The notes under the pieces are model-generated. The model did not search any database. It saw only the letters and a program-made list of their open reading frames with translations, and was not told where the DNA came from. Positions 17,070 through 25,600 of a DNA stretch of 36,088 nucleotides are shown here, piece by piece. The first letter of the stretch is position 1. Each line of letters begins with the position of its first letter. The DNA comes from Planctomycetota bacterium (GTDB lineage: Bacteria; Planctomycetota; JACQVV01; JASMLP01): contig JASMLP010000189.1 of NCBI GenBank assembly GCA_030748635.1, positions 1 to 36,088 on the forward strand, in the 5' to 3' direction. Both the position numbers and the translations under genes were made by a program.

Positions 17070-18128
17070 ATGGAGTCGTTACGAACCGCAGTGGTCGGTG
17101 TCGGTCATCTCGGAAATCATCACGCTCGATTGCATTCCCAGGCGAAGGGGGCGCGATTAGTGGCGGTTTGCGATCCCGACCCGAAGGCAGGGAATTCAGT
17201 CGCGAAGAAGTTGGGCGTGGAGTGGGTCGAGGATTATCGGGATCTGGTTGATCGTGTGGACGCAGTTTCTGTTGCCGTTCCCACGATCTATCATCATGAA
17301 GTCAGCACTTTCTTCCTAGACCGTGGTGTGCATGTTCTGGTGGAAAAGCCCATCGCTTCGAATCTGGAACAAGCTCGGGACATGAATGACCGGGCTCGTA
17401 AAGGGGATCTGAGGCTGGCGGTGGGTCATGTCGAACGATTCAATCCTGCGGTTTCATCCATTCGGGATTTGAAACTCGATCCTCGGTTTATTGAAAGTCA
17501 TCGGATCAGTCCCTTCAGTTTTCGTTCTGTTGATGTGGGAGTGGTGCTGGATCTGATGATTCACGATATCGACATCATCCTCTCCCTCGTTTCGAGCCCG
17601 GTTTCCCGAATAGACGCCCACGGGGTTGGGGTCCTCGGTGAATGCGAGGATATTGCAAACGCTCGTATCCAGTTTGAAAACGGATGTGTCGCCAATGCCA
17701 CAGCCAGTCGGATCAGTATCAAGAGTATGCGGAAAATCCGTGTTTTCAGTGAGAACTGTTACGTCTCGTTGGATTGCCAGAATTTCGAGGGACACATCTA
17801 TAAAAAATCGCCAGACTTGAGTCTGGATGAAATCAATGTACAGAAGATGAGCAAGTCCAGCCTGATGGGATTGAGAGAGTTGGGGCTATTTGGGAAACTG
17901 GTCGAAATCAAGAAGATCAAGCCGCAACGTGGCGCCAATCCGTTAGCGTTAGAGATCCAGGATTTCCTCGATTCGATTCGAGAAGGACGGGATCCGATTG
18001 TGCCGGGTGAGCACGGGATCCGGGCTCTCGAAGTAGCGACCGGAATTCTGGAACGCATCGAAGATGTGATGCGTGCTCAGGGGCGGATTGCTGACGGGAC
18101 ACTCGACTCGAAAGCACCTGACTCTTGA
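17070..18128 (+). CDS. Gfo/Idh/MocA-family oxidoreductase, candidate UDP-GlcNAc 3-dehydrogenase (GnnA-like)
   Basis: The N-terminal Rossmann domain has VVGVGHLGNHHARL, and the family lysine is in VEKPIA (Lys94 counted from the TTG just upstream, Lys93 from ATG 17070). The second domain has GHVERFNPA and the DLMIHDIDI catalytic histidine motif. In Acidithiobacillus ferrooxidans and Leptospira, GnnA of this family, encoded beside lpxA, oxidises UDP-GlcNAc at C3 so that the aminotransferase GnnB can make a 3-amino sugar, giving amide-linked lipid A. The place directly after lpxA suggests that role here, but no GnnB is in the window, so it is inference. ATG 17070 lies next to an in-frame TTG at 17067. 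The gene is convergent with the next one. Confidence 0.85.
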   Translation: MESLRTAVVGVGHLGNHHARLHSQAKGARLVAVCDPDPKAGNSVAKKLGVEWVEDYRDLVDRVDAVSVAVPTIYHHEVSTFFLDRGVHVLVEKPIASNLEQARDMNDRARKGDLRLAVGHVERFNPAVSSIRDLKLDPRFIESHRISPFSFRSVDVGVVLDLMIHDIDIILSLVSSPVSRIDAHGVGVLGECEDIANARIQFENGCVANATASRISIKSMRKIRVFSENCYVSLDCQNFEGHIYKKSPDLSLDEINVQKMSKSSLMGLRELGLFGKLVEIKKIKPQRGANPLALEIQDFLDSIREGRDPIVPGEHGIRALEVATGILERIEDVMRAQGRIADGTLDSKAPDS

Positions 18129-18160
18129 CTCGTCTGAGGAATGACACCGCTTTCGTTGTG

Positions 18161-18607
18161 TCAGGCTGAAAGGGGCGAGATCGACTCGAGTAGCCTTTTG
18201 GTGAGGCACAGAGTGTTACCCGTTTCAGGTGAACTTTGGTATTCGATATCGTCACACGCTAGATGAATAAGATGCAATCCGAGTCCTGAACGGCGTCCTT
18301 CGCGAATGTGCTCTGACAAGTCATGGGATTGAAAGTCCGAGGAATCGAAAGGGATTCCTCGGTCGTGAATATAGATTTGTATCTTATCTAAGGTGGCGCG
18401 AACTTCGACCTGGAGTGTCGATGGAGTGTTGGGGTCTGTGAGGCCGTGACAGATGATGTTGGAGAGCGCTTCGTCGGTAGCGAGGATGATCAGGCTCACT
18501 ATCGAAGGCGCGATGTCCAGGGTCTCGAGGCATTCACGCACGAACGATCTCGCTAGCACCAATTCAACCGTTTTTGGCTCAATTTCAATGCGTTCGTGGA
18601 TGATCAT
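18161..18607 (-). CDS. RsbW-like anti-sigma factor / serine kinase (HATPase_c_2)
   Basis: The 148-residue protein is a stand-alone GHKL ATPase of the RsbW/SpoIIAB type, which sequesters a sigma factor or phosphorylates an anti-anti-sigma (STAS) partner. The N box is ATDEALSNIICHG (Glu46, Asn50), the G1 box DRGIPFD, and the G2 region GRRSGLGLHLI. No sigma factor or STAS gene is in the window. I chose ATG 18607 because the family fold begins there; a GTG at 18673 would add 22 unlike residues and overlap the cupin gene. The ribosome binding site is weak. Confidence 0.88.
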   Translation of the reverse strand: MIIHERIEIEPKTVELVLARSFVRECLETLDIAPSIVSLIILATDEALSNIICHGLTDPNTPSTLQVEVRATLDKIQIYIHDRGIPFDSSDFQSHDLSEHIREGRRSGLGLHLIHLACDDIEYQSSPETGNTLCLTKRLLESISPLSA

Positions 18608-18651
18608 CGAGTCGGTCCAAATCCCCAGGTGCCCTGGCCCAAAACAGGGGG

Positions 18652-19107
18652 TTATCCGTCCATTCGTTCCCACTGATACGGAATGCTTGGGTCATCGGGC
18701 GCAATCCTGAACTCGTCGGGATTTTCGTAACAGTACGCTTCGGTCGGGACATTGATGACAATGGTCTCGCTCTCCGAAACCCCTTTGAAGCCGTGATAGA
18801 CCAGTGGAGGGATGGTTACAAGAATCGGATTGTGTACTCCCAGGAAGAATTCGTTGACCTCGCCGTGGGTTGGGCTTTCTTCGCGGGAATCAAATAGAAC
18901 CAGTTTCATCATTCCGTGGACGACTGAAAAATGGTCGGTCTGTTTGCGGTGATAATGCCAGGCTTTCACGACTCCTGGATAGGCTGTGGTCATGTAGACC
19001 TGTCCAAAACGCTGGAAGAGATCGTCATCGCAGCGCAAGATCTCCATCAATCGTCCCCGTTCATCGGGAATGACTTTCAGTTGTTTGATCTGAACCTGGT
19101 GAATCAT
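18652..19107 (-). CDS. RmlC-like cupin, dTDP-4-dehydrorhamnose 3,5-epimerase family protein
   Basis: The 151-residue product is a double-stranded beta-helix (cupin) protein. VIPDERGRLMEILRCDD, GQVYMTTAYPGVVKAWHYH, KQTD and IPPLVYHGFKGVSE are the hallmarks of an RmlC-like subgroup often found in sugar-nucleotide gene sets. True RmlC epimerises dTDP-4-keto-6-deoxyglucose, but this protein is shorter than RmlC (about 180 residues) and its substrate is unknown. ATG 19107 was chosen because an upstream start at 19209 would run through the likely promoter and adds nothing conserved. It is probably co-transcribed with the RsbW-like gene 44 bp downstream. Confidence 0.87.
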   Translation of the reverse strand: MIHQVQIKQLKVIPDERGRLMEILRCDDDLFQRFGQVYMTTAYPGVVKAWHYHRKQTDHFSVVHGMMKLVLFDSREESPTHGEVNEFFLGVHNPILVTIPPLVYHGFKGVSESETIVINVPTEAYCYENPDEFRIAPDDPSIPYQWERMDG

Positions 19108-19162
19108 AAATGTTTCACACCAATGAAAATGCGCAAAATCGGGGTCTTTAGGATCGGGCTGA

Positions 19163-19191
19163 AGTATACACTGGGCTTGCAGTCCATCCAA
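19163..19191 (-). promoter_or_regulatory. Candidate promoter for the cupin / RsbW-like pair
   Basis: On the minus strand, TTGGAT (19191-19186) and TATACT (19168-19163) are separated by 17 bases. The start would be near 19156, about 50 bases before the cupin ATG. The -10 box is good and the -35 box weak. Confidence 0.4.
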
Positions 19192-19221
19192 ACAGGGATG
19201 TGAGGTCAACGTTCAAGCGTC

Positions 19222-19250
19222 TTGACAGAAAGACAGTGTTGGGCTAGGGT
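19222..19250 (+). promoter_or_regulatory. Candidate promoter for the HEAT-repeat lipoprotein gene
   Basis: A perfect TTGACA at 19222-19227 is followed after 17 bases by TAGGGT at 19245-19250, which matches the -10 consensus at only three positions. The expected start lies about 30 bases before ATG 19290. It is divergent from the cupin promoter, only about 30 bp away. Confidence 0.45.
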
Positions 19251-19289
19251 CCGGCCGTAATCTCGTTCGGTCACAAAGAGGTTTTTTTT

Positions 19290-20198
19290 ATGCCTGTTTC
19301 GAACTGCTGGCTTGCGATTCTGTTTTCTTTCTGCTTTCTCCTGGGAGGGTGCGCTTCCGATGTGGAGAATCATCCCAAACAGAATGAAAAACCGGCTTTG
19401 GATGAATCTCCTGTCGATCACGATCAGGCTGAAGATCCAGAAGTTCTGTTTCGCCGTCTCGATGACACGATGTCGCGATGGAGCGATGCTCGTGAACGTG
19501 GCGATCACGGGTGGATCCACGCCCTGGAGCGGGAGCTGCGTGAACTCGCTATCTCCAACATGACAATTCTCACCCGATGGTTACAAGGTGAGGATGGGGG
19601 GCGAAGAGTTGTTGCCGCTATGGCCTTGGGATTTTCTCGAGATTCTCGGGTGCTTTCACCGTTGTTGATTGCTATCCAGGATGATGATTCATATGTCCGC
19701 TCCAACGCTTTGATCGGCATCGGACTCGTTCACGATCCCGATACTCCGGTCGATCCGATACTCGAGGCGCTTTCCGATAAGGACCCGGCGGTACGATTGG
19801 CCGCAGCTTATTGCCTGGGTGAGATCGTGCCTCCCAAGTCCGATGGTGGAGCTTTGGTCCCCTTGATGAAAGTGTTGCGCACGGAAGTCGAGGACAGTGT
19901 CAAGAATCACGCCGTGATGAGCTTGGGACACCTTGGGAACCATATGGCTGTTCCCACGATTATCTCTTCGACTTTGTTCTCGGAGAATCCCGATTTACGT
20001 GTCAATTCAGTCGTCGCGCTCGGCAAGATCAAGGATCGGCGGGCAGTGATTCCTCTGGTGAAACTTCTTGACGATCAGAAGCGTTCCGTTCGTCAGGTCG
20101 CTGAGGAGGCTCTCGCGGCCATCACGGGAGAAGATTACGGGAGTAATCGTAAGGCGTGGGATCGCTGGGTCGAAGATAATCGCAACTCCTTGGATTGA
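19290..20198 (+). CDS. HEAT-repeat lipoprotein
   Basis: The 302-residue protein starts with a lipoprotein signal whose lipobox is LLGGC (Cys21), so it should be lipid-anchored at the periplasmic face. After an acidic linker, residues from about 75 to the end are helical HEAT repeats of about 32 residues with the usual VRxxAAxALGxI pattern (PAVRLAAAYCLGEI, LRVNSVVALGKI, RSVRQVAEEALAAI). The end, with a TGEDYG segment and two Trp, is a cap often seen on such repeats and resembles the end of the TatC extension at 1463-2797. HEAT repeats are protein-binding scaffolds; the partner is unknown. AAAGAGG lies seven bases before ATG 19290. Confidence 0.88.
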   Translation: MPVSNCWLAILFSFCFLLGGCASDVENHPKQNEKPALDESPVDHDQAEDPEVLFRRLDDTMSRWSDARERGDHGWIHALERELRELAISNMTILTRWLQGEDGGRRVVAAMALGFSRDSRVLSPLLIAIQDDDSYVRSNALIGIGLVHDPDTPVDPILEALSDKDPAVRLAAAYCLGEIVPPKSDGGALVPLMKVLRTEVEDSVKNHAVMSLGHLGNHMAVPTIISSTLFSENPDLRVNSVVALGKIKDRRAVIPLVKLLDDQKRSVRQVAEEALAAITGEDYGSNRKAWDRWVEDNRNSLD

Positions 20199-20203
20199 GC
20201 GTA

Positions 20204-20242
20204 CGCTTCAAAATACCTGAGTGTGAAAGCAGGTTCGAAGCG
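20204..20242. terminator. Possible bidirectional hairpin between convergent genes
   Basis: CGCTTC (20204-20209) pairs with GAAGCG (20237-20242), and inside it ACCTG (20215-20219) pairs with CAGGT (20230-20234). The hairpin lies between the tail ends of the HEAT lipoprotein gene and the minus-strand membrane protein gene. There is no T tract, so its role as a terminator is only suggested by position. Confidence 0.3.
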
Positions 20243-20249
20243 ACCGGTC

Positions 20250-20987
20250 TCAAGCTATCCAGAGCAATAGTGAGAGCAGGAGACAGGATCCGGTCAATTT
20301 CGGGACCCAGCGAAAGGACTCCTGGTCGTCATCGCCTAGCCCCAGTTGGTGAACTCCAAGACGATCTCCCAACAGCCCGATGCCGATCAGGGTGAATGCA
20401 CCGCACCAGGTGAGGAGTAGTGTGTGAAGGGGATCGATGTCCAGGTTCGATAGGGTGTGCTGTATCGATCCCAGGAGGATGAGAGAGATCAAGCTTCGAA
20501 ACAGCTCCGCGATTCCATCTTCGGTCCACTGCCAGAGGATCCAGAATCGAAGAAATTGGGTAAGTAGTCCCCCGAGAATTAGAGCGCATAGATAGTAGCG
20601 GACATCCTGAATCCGGTTGATAGGGGCAAGGCGTTCAGGTATCCACCAGGCGATGGCGACCAGGATCCCCATGCCCAGAGAAAGTAACAGGTGATCAGGT
20701 CCGAGGGCTGGGGTGTCTTCCTCCAGGCCCCAGAACATCTGAAGAAAGGTCCTCAGAGATGCGGAGATCAGGCATTGGGCGGGGAGAAACAGTATCAAGA
20801 CAACCAGGGATTCCCAGGGAGTGTGAACATGGCCGAGTTGAAACAGGAGAAGAAGCGCGATGAGCAGAGAGCCTCCTCGCTCTATGACACGAACTGGAGT
20901 GGACTCTAACCACCACTCAGCCGCCAGGAGCGATCCCAGGCAGAGAATGGCCTGGGCCATGACGGCGGAGATCAGAGGGAGAGTCAT
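20250..20987 (-). CDS. Polytopic membrane protein coupled to lpxB, function unknown
   Basis: I do not recognise this 245-residue protein. It is strongly hydrophobic, with about seven probable membrane helices (for example LISAVMAQAILCLGSLLAA near the start, and LLLGSIQHTL and LLLTWCGAFTLIGIGLLG later), joined by short charged loops. The C-terminus is GSCLLLSLLLWIA. Its ATG overlaps the lpxB stop by 4 bp (ATGA), so it should be translated with LpxB. That suggests, by inference only, a role in envelope lipid or LPS handling. It is convergent with the HEAT lipoprotein gene. Confidence 0.8.
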   Translation of the reverse strand: MTLPLISAVMAQAILCLGSLLAAEWWLESTPVRVIERGGSLLIALLLLFQLGHVHTPWESLVVLILFLPAQCLISASLRTFLQMFWGLEEDTPALGPDHLLLSLGMGILVAIAWWIPERLAPINRIQDVRYYLCALILGGLLTQFLRFWILWQWTEDGIAELFRSLISLILLGSIQHTLSNLDIDPLHTLLLTWCGAFTLIGIGLLGDRLGVHQLGLGDDDQESFRWVPKLTGSCLLLSLLLWIA

Positions 20988-22150
20988 CTAGAGGTTAGTT
21001 CATCGAGAAAGGAGAGAGCTTGAGAAGCCGCACGGTGAGAGGCTTGAGGGAGATAGACTGAATCTCGAACTGCGCGTAGATCAGAGAGCATCTGCTCACG
21101 GCGGGAAGAATCTACCAACAGGGGAAGAGCCGCTTGGGCTACGCGTTCTGGATCTTCTCGAACCAGCAGGATCTCCGGGACAATCTCACGACCGGCCAAA
21201 ATGTTGACGATTCCGAAATGGGAGGTTCTGAGAAGAAAACGAGCGACTTGGCGGGCCAGGAATCCGACGCGATAGAGAGTGATCAGAGGGGTTCCGAAAA
21301 ATGCCGTTTCGAGCGTAGCCGTTCCGGAGGCAACCAGGCAAAGAGAAGAGTTTTTCATGACCTGGTGAGCGCCTTCCAGGGCGATACGTACATCGAGATC
21401 GTAGGCATGAGTGCGGAGGATCGATTCGACAAGGGGAAGGTGGCGTGGTCGGGCCACGGGAAGATCAAAGGTGAGTTCAGGAATTTCTTGACGAAGAATC
21501 CGGGCTGTTTTGAGCATGGTCGGAAGAAGACTACGGATCTCCTGGCTGCGACTTCCGGGCAGTAACCCTACGGTGCGAATGGTGGGCGTCGATTCTTGGG
21601 GCGTCCGGGCTATCGAATCCAGATGGTCGAATAGGGGGTGGCCGACAAATCGGGCATCGATCCCACGATCACGGTAAAAAGATTCTTCGAAGGGAAAGAT
21701 CACCAGCATTCGGTCGATAAGACGTCGGACTCTTGGGAGGCGCCAGTGTCCCCAGGCCCAGAGTTGAGGGACGATGTAATAAAGGACAGGAATGCCATGA
21801 TTGCGCGCGAATCGAGCCACGTGGAGATTGAAGCCGGGAAAGTCGATGAGAATCAGAAGGTCGGGGGGGCGACGTTCCAGTTCGTCATAGAGCCGATCTA
21901 GGATCCAGCCGATTCTCGGTAGGCGGGTCAGAACGGGAATGAAGCCCATCACCGCCAGGTCACGAGGCAAGTCGTGGATCTGTTCCATCCCAGCGTCCAC
22001 CATTCGTTGACCTCCCAGGCCTGCAATCTCGATCTGGGGGTTCAAGCAGCGAAGATGTCGAACCAGCGCACCACCGTGGAGGTCACCAGATTCTTCTCCG
22101 GCAATCAAGAAGATGCGTTGGCTTTGTGAGGAGGCTATAATTCCCGCCAT
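20984..22150 (-). CDS. lpxB: LpxB, lipid-A-disaccharide synthase
   Basis: LpxB, a GT19 glycosyltransferase at the inner membrane, joins UDP-2,3-diacylglucosamine and lipid X into the lipid A disaccharide. The family signatures are clear: LIAGEESGDLHGGALV, LPRDLAVMGF, LILIDFPGFNLHVARFA, YYIVPQLWAWG, LLPGSRSQEIRSLLP, and ASGTATLETAFFGTPLITLYR. I chose ATG 22150 (388 residues); a GTG at 22174 is the alternative, and neither has a good ribosome binding site. The ATG overlaps, on the opposite strand, the ATG of the lipoprotein gene. LpxB is split from the rest of the lpx genes by four genes and is on the other strand. Confidence 0.95.
   Translation of the reverse strand: MAGIIASSQSQRIFLIAGEESGDLHGGALVRHLRCLNPQIEIAGLGGQRMVDAGMEQIHDLPRDLAVMGFIPVLTRLPRIGWILDRLYDELERRPPDLLILIDFPGFNLHVARFARNHGIPVLYYIVPQLWAWGHWRLPRVRRLIDRMLVIFPFEESFYRDRGIDARFVGHPLFDHLDSIARTPQESTPTIRTVGLLPGSRSQEIRSLLPTMLKTARILRQEIPELTFDLPVARPRHLPLVESILRTHAYDLDVRIALEGAHQVMKNSSLCLVASGTATLETAFFGTPLITLYRVGFLARQVARFLLRTSHFGIVNILAGREIVPEILLVREDPERVAQAALPLLVDSSRREQMLSDLRAVRDSVYLPQASHRAASQALSFLDELTSR
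22136..22141 (+). promoter_or_regulatory. Consensus -10 box suggesting a leaderless start
   Basis: A perfect TATAAT lies at 22136-22141, seven bases before the likely lipoprotein ATG at 22149. Transcription would then begin at or next to the start codon. No matching -35 box is visible at 16-18 bases (TTGGCT at 22118 is only 12 away), and the box lies within the lpxB coding region. Confidence 0.4.
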
Positions 22151-22682
22151 GTTCTGGGGCTTACGTTCGTTCACCGGGCTACTTTGCTGGATCCTGTTGC
22201 TGGGTCTTGTTTCTTCATTCGTGGGCTGTCGGTCGATCGGATCTTCGACTCGTGGGAGTTATGATCATACTCCAAACCGGCCTCTTCCGACGCATCTGGG
22301 TGCTTTGCTTGAGCACCCAACGGTCCTGGATGCGCAGGAGATCTGGATTACCCTGCCGATCATCTGGAAGGAACGTTTTTTATGGATCTCGGGGCATCGG
22401 CGCTTCCAGATGGTTTCAGGAGATCGCTTGGAGGTCGGTGAAGGGAATTGCCATTTTCAGATCGACCAACTGAAAATGAGTGCTCAGAACTGTCGAATCA
22501 AGTGGATCGATGGCGAGGATGGGTGGGGGGCCGTGAGTATCGTGGCACGGGGGGGGATCGATTTCCGGTTTGGGAAACATCGGGTGAAGGCGAGATCCTT
22601 GCTTGTGGATCAAACCACCTTGCAATACCAAGGCGAGGTCACGGCTCGAGTTGGGCGGGAAGCGGACGAAAAGGATCGATGA
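22149..22682 (+). CDS. Small lipoprotein, possibly OstA/LptA-like
   Basis: The 177-residue product begins with a hydrophobic signal (FWGLRSFTGLLCWILLLGLV) ending in a lipobox-like FVGC, so it is probably a lipoprotein. The rest is predicted beta-rich. The part from about 85 onward alternates short strands in the style of the LptA/LptC/OstA fold (GNCHFQIDQLKMSAQNCRIK, then ARSLLVDQTTLQYQGEVTARV). That assignment is tentative, helped by the position head-to-head with lpxB. ATG 22149 gives the clean signal sequence; an ATG at 22113 would add 12 residues before it. The stop overlaps the next start (ATGA). Confidence 0.7.
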   Translation: MFWGLRSFTGLLCWILLLGLVSSFVGCRSIGSSTRGSYDHTPNRPLPTHLGALLEHPTVLDAQEIWITLPIIWKERFLWISGHRRFQMVSGDRLEVGEGNCHFQIDQLKMSAQNCRIKWIDGEDGWGAVSIVARGGIDFRFGKHRVKARSLLVDQTTLQYQGEVTARVGREADEKDR

Positions 22683-25600
22683 AACCGACGGGAACCAGAG
22701 GACGCTACCTGACCGGAACGATATTTGGAGTTGGCTTGGCAACGGCCTGGGCTTTGTTTTTTGCGGCTCCCCACCTGGATTTGGAAAGCGATCCGGTGGG
22801 TGCTAATGTTTGGATTGACGGGAAGTTGGTCGGCCAGACTCCGATTGAAAATCACCCATTGAAACGAGGAACGGACAGTTCGGTGCGGATCGGAAGCTCT
22901 GGGCGCGAAGATCGGGATTTTGTCCTCTCAGGGCTCTGGATCGGTTCTCATCGAATTTCGATTTCGTTGCCAGAGGAAACAGGCGAACTGGTGGTGAATA
23001 GTGTTCCGGGGGGGGCGTGGATTCATGTCGATGGGAAGAAACGATCGGAGAAAACGCCGACAACGCTTCGATTGTTGCCCGGATTTCATGAAATCCGAGT
23101 CTCCAGAGAGGGGTATGAAGATTCGGGACCGCGAACCGTTCAGATTACGAGGGAAGCGACTCGATCCATTTCGCTGCGGTTGAACTCACGCACCGGAAAA
23201 TTGTCGGTCCAAACACCAGGAGTTCCGGGTGCTCGTCTTCAGATCGATGGGGGAGCAGATCGGATGGTTCTGCCGCTCGAGGAGTGGTCCCTGACCGCGG
23301 GTTCTCATCTGATTTCAATACGTGCCCCTGGGTTTCATACTTACAAAGAAACGGTGCAGGTTCTTGCCGGAAAGACTCTCTCGCTTCATCGTGAATTGGA
23401 GCCGATCAGGGTGCCGCTCCGAATCCTCTCCGATCCCTCGGAGAGTCGAATGTCTCTGGTGCGCGCGGGCCAGACGAACTGGGTCCGTCAGGGGATGACT
23501 CCGGCTGCGTTTCGGGTTTCCCCGGGTCTTTACCGGATCCAGATTGAAAAGGCTGGATATTTCTCCGGATCTATCCAGACCCAAGTTTTGGAACCCGAAG
23601 AAACGGTGCGGATCACTCTTCCAAGATTATGGCGTGAACGATGGAATTGGGTGGGAAGTGGGTCCGCACTCATCTCGTCCCCGGTGGCGGGAGATGTTGA
23701 TCGGAACGGAAAGCTCGAGGTGGTTTGGATCGAAGAAAACGGGCGTATCCAATTGGTGGATGGAATGACCGGAAAACCTCGATGGCAACGGGACCTTGGC
23801 CAACGGATTTTGGCGACTCCGACGATGACGGAGGTTGCAGGAACCGGCTTTCTTGATGTGGTTGTCGGAGCATGGGATGGGAATCTTTACGCCCTGTCGG
23901 GTCGATCAGGAACCCCACTGTGGCGTTATCGGGGAGGCGCGAGGATCGCGGCTTCGACTCGGGCTGTCGAACTGGACGGGGATGGTGTGTTAGACCATGT
24001 TTTTGGGGACTATAAAGGCCGTGTACATGCGGTGAGTGGTGCGACAGGATTGCCCCTCTGGACCGGTCAGCTCTCCGGTGAGATTTATGCGCAGACGGCG
24101 GCTCTATATGGGCAGTCGGGGACGATTTCAGGAATTGTGGTGGGGACACTTCGTGGGCATCTGGCGGTCCTTTCTCCGGAAACGGGGCGCGTACTGTGGG
24201 AAGATCGAAATGTCGAGGGGGAGGTGCAGGCGTCGCCTACAGTCGGTGATGTCGATGGCGATGGTTCTCCTGAAATTCTTGTTTCCGTGACCGCCGCCGT
24301 TTCCAGACTGGAATGCTACGACAGTAGAACATTCAAGAAGCGGTGGTCTATTCCTACCGCGGGCGCAGGACCCTGTTCGCCTGTTCTGGTAGAGGGTTCG
24401 AGGTCACTTGAATCTCTCGTCTATTTGGGATGCCGAGACGGTTCGATCAGAGCGTATGCCGCTCGAGAAGGGACGGAACGTTGGGTATTCAGGGCTCGAT
24501 CTTCGGTGATGGGTGGGATGGCGCTTGTGGATGTTACCGGGAACGGAGTTCCTGATCTCATCGCGGTCGAAGATGGGGGGATTTTGCACGCACTCGAGGG
24601 TAGGACGGGTCAGAAACTCTGGGGTATCGATGTCAGGGAATCTTTGTATGCGACCCCTTGTAGTGCGGATTTGGACGCGGATGGAACCCCTGAGATCTTG
24701 TTGGCTACACAGGGGTCGCGTGGTCTTTGCTTTTCCATCGAACCCACGTTCGAGAGGCGCGCCGTTCATCTCGGATCTCAGGCCGGTGGGGGTGTGCTTC
24801 ATGCGGATCTGGATCGTAATGGTCTCCCCGAAATCGTCGTTGGGGATGAGTCAGGGAGGCTCACAGCCTATGAGGTGGCGACGGAAAGGACGCTCTGGAG
24901 GGTTCGGACCGGTGGAGTTGTAGGTGCCACTCCGGTCGCGGCGGATGTCGATGCGGATGGCGATCCAGACGTCATCTGTGGATCGTTTGATGGAAAAGTC
25001 TACGCATTGGAAGGTAGCAGCGGAAAGATACTCTGGAAAATCGATACCGGAGATGCCATCTATGCTCGAGCTTCAGTGGGGGACCTGGATGGGGATGGGA
25101 TACCGGAGATCGTGGTCGGAAGTCGTGATTTTCACCTGTATAGACTGGAAGGCAGAACAGGAAAGGTCCTCAGTCGATTCGCAACCCGCGGTGTTCTCGA
25201 TGGCCAGGTAGAAATCCTGGATCTCGATGGCGATTCACTACCAGAAGTCGTGGTGGCCTCGGGGGACGGTGTCCTTTATGCGCTTCGACTGGAAGAGGGG
25301 CAGTGGAAACCGCTTTGGACGCATCCGCTAGGAGCCGTGAGTTCGGGTGGGGTGTGCGCCTTTGGAAAGGAGTCTGATCTCCTGGTAGTCGCTTGCAAGA
25401 ATGGGCAGGTTATTGCCGTGGATCGAATCGGGAAAAGACGATGGACGGTCCAGCTTGATGGGCGGTGTTACGGGGCTCCAAGTGCACGGGATGGTAAGGT
25501 TTGGGTCGGGTCTACCGCGGGATGGGTCTACCAGATCGACGCTTCGGGGCGGATCCTGAACCGCTGGAATGCTCGGGGGGCCGTTCTGGGTTCAGTGGGC

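Noticed and set aside
18142-18163. Hairpin TGACAC...GTGTCA between the Gfo/Idh and RsbW-like genes
   Set aside because: Only 6 bp of stem, a 10-base loop and no T tract; too weak to call a terminator, though the position between convergent genes fits.
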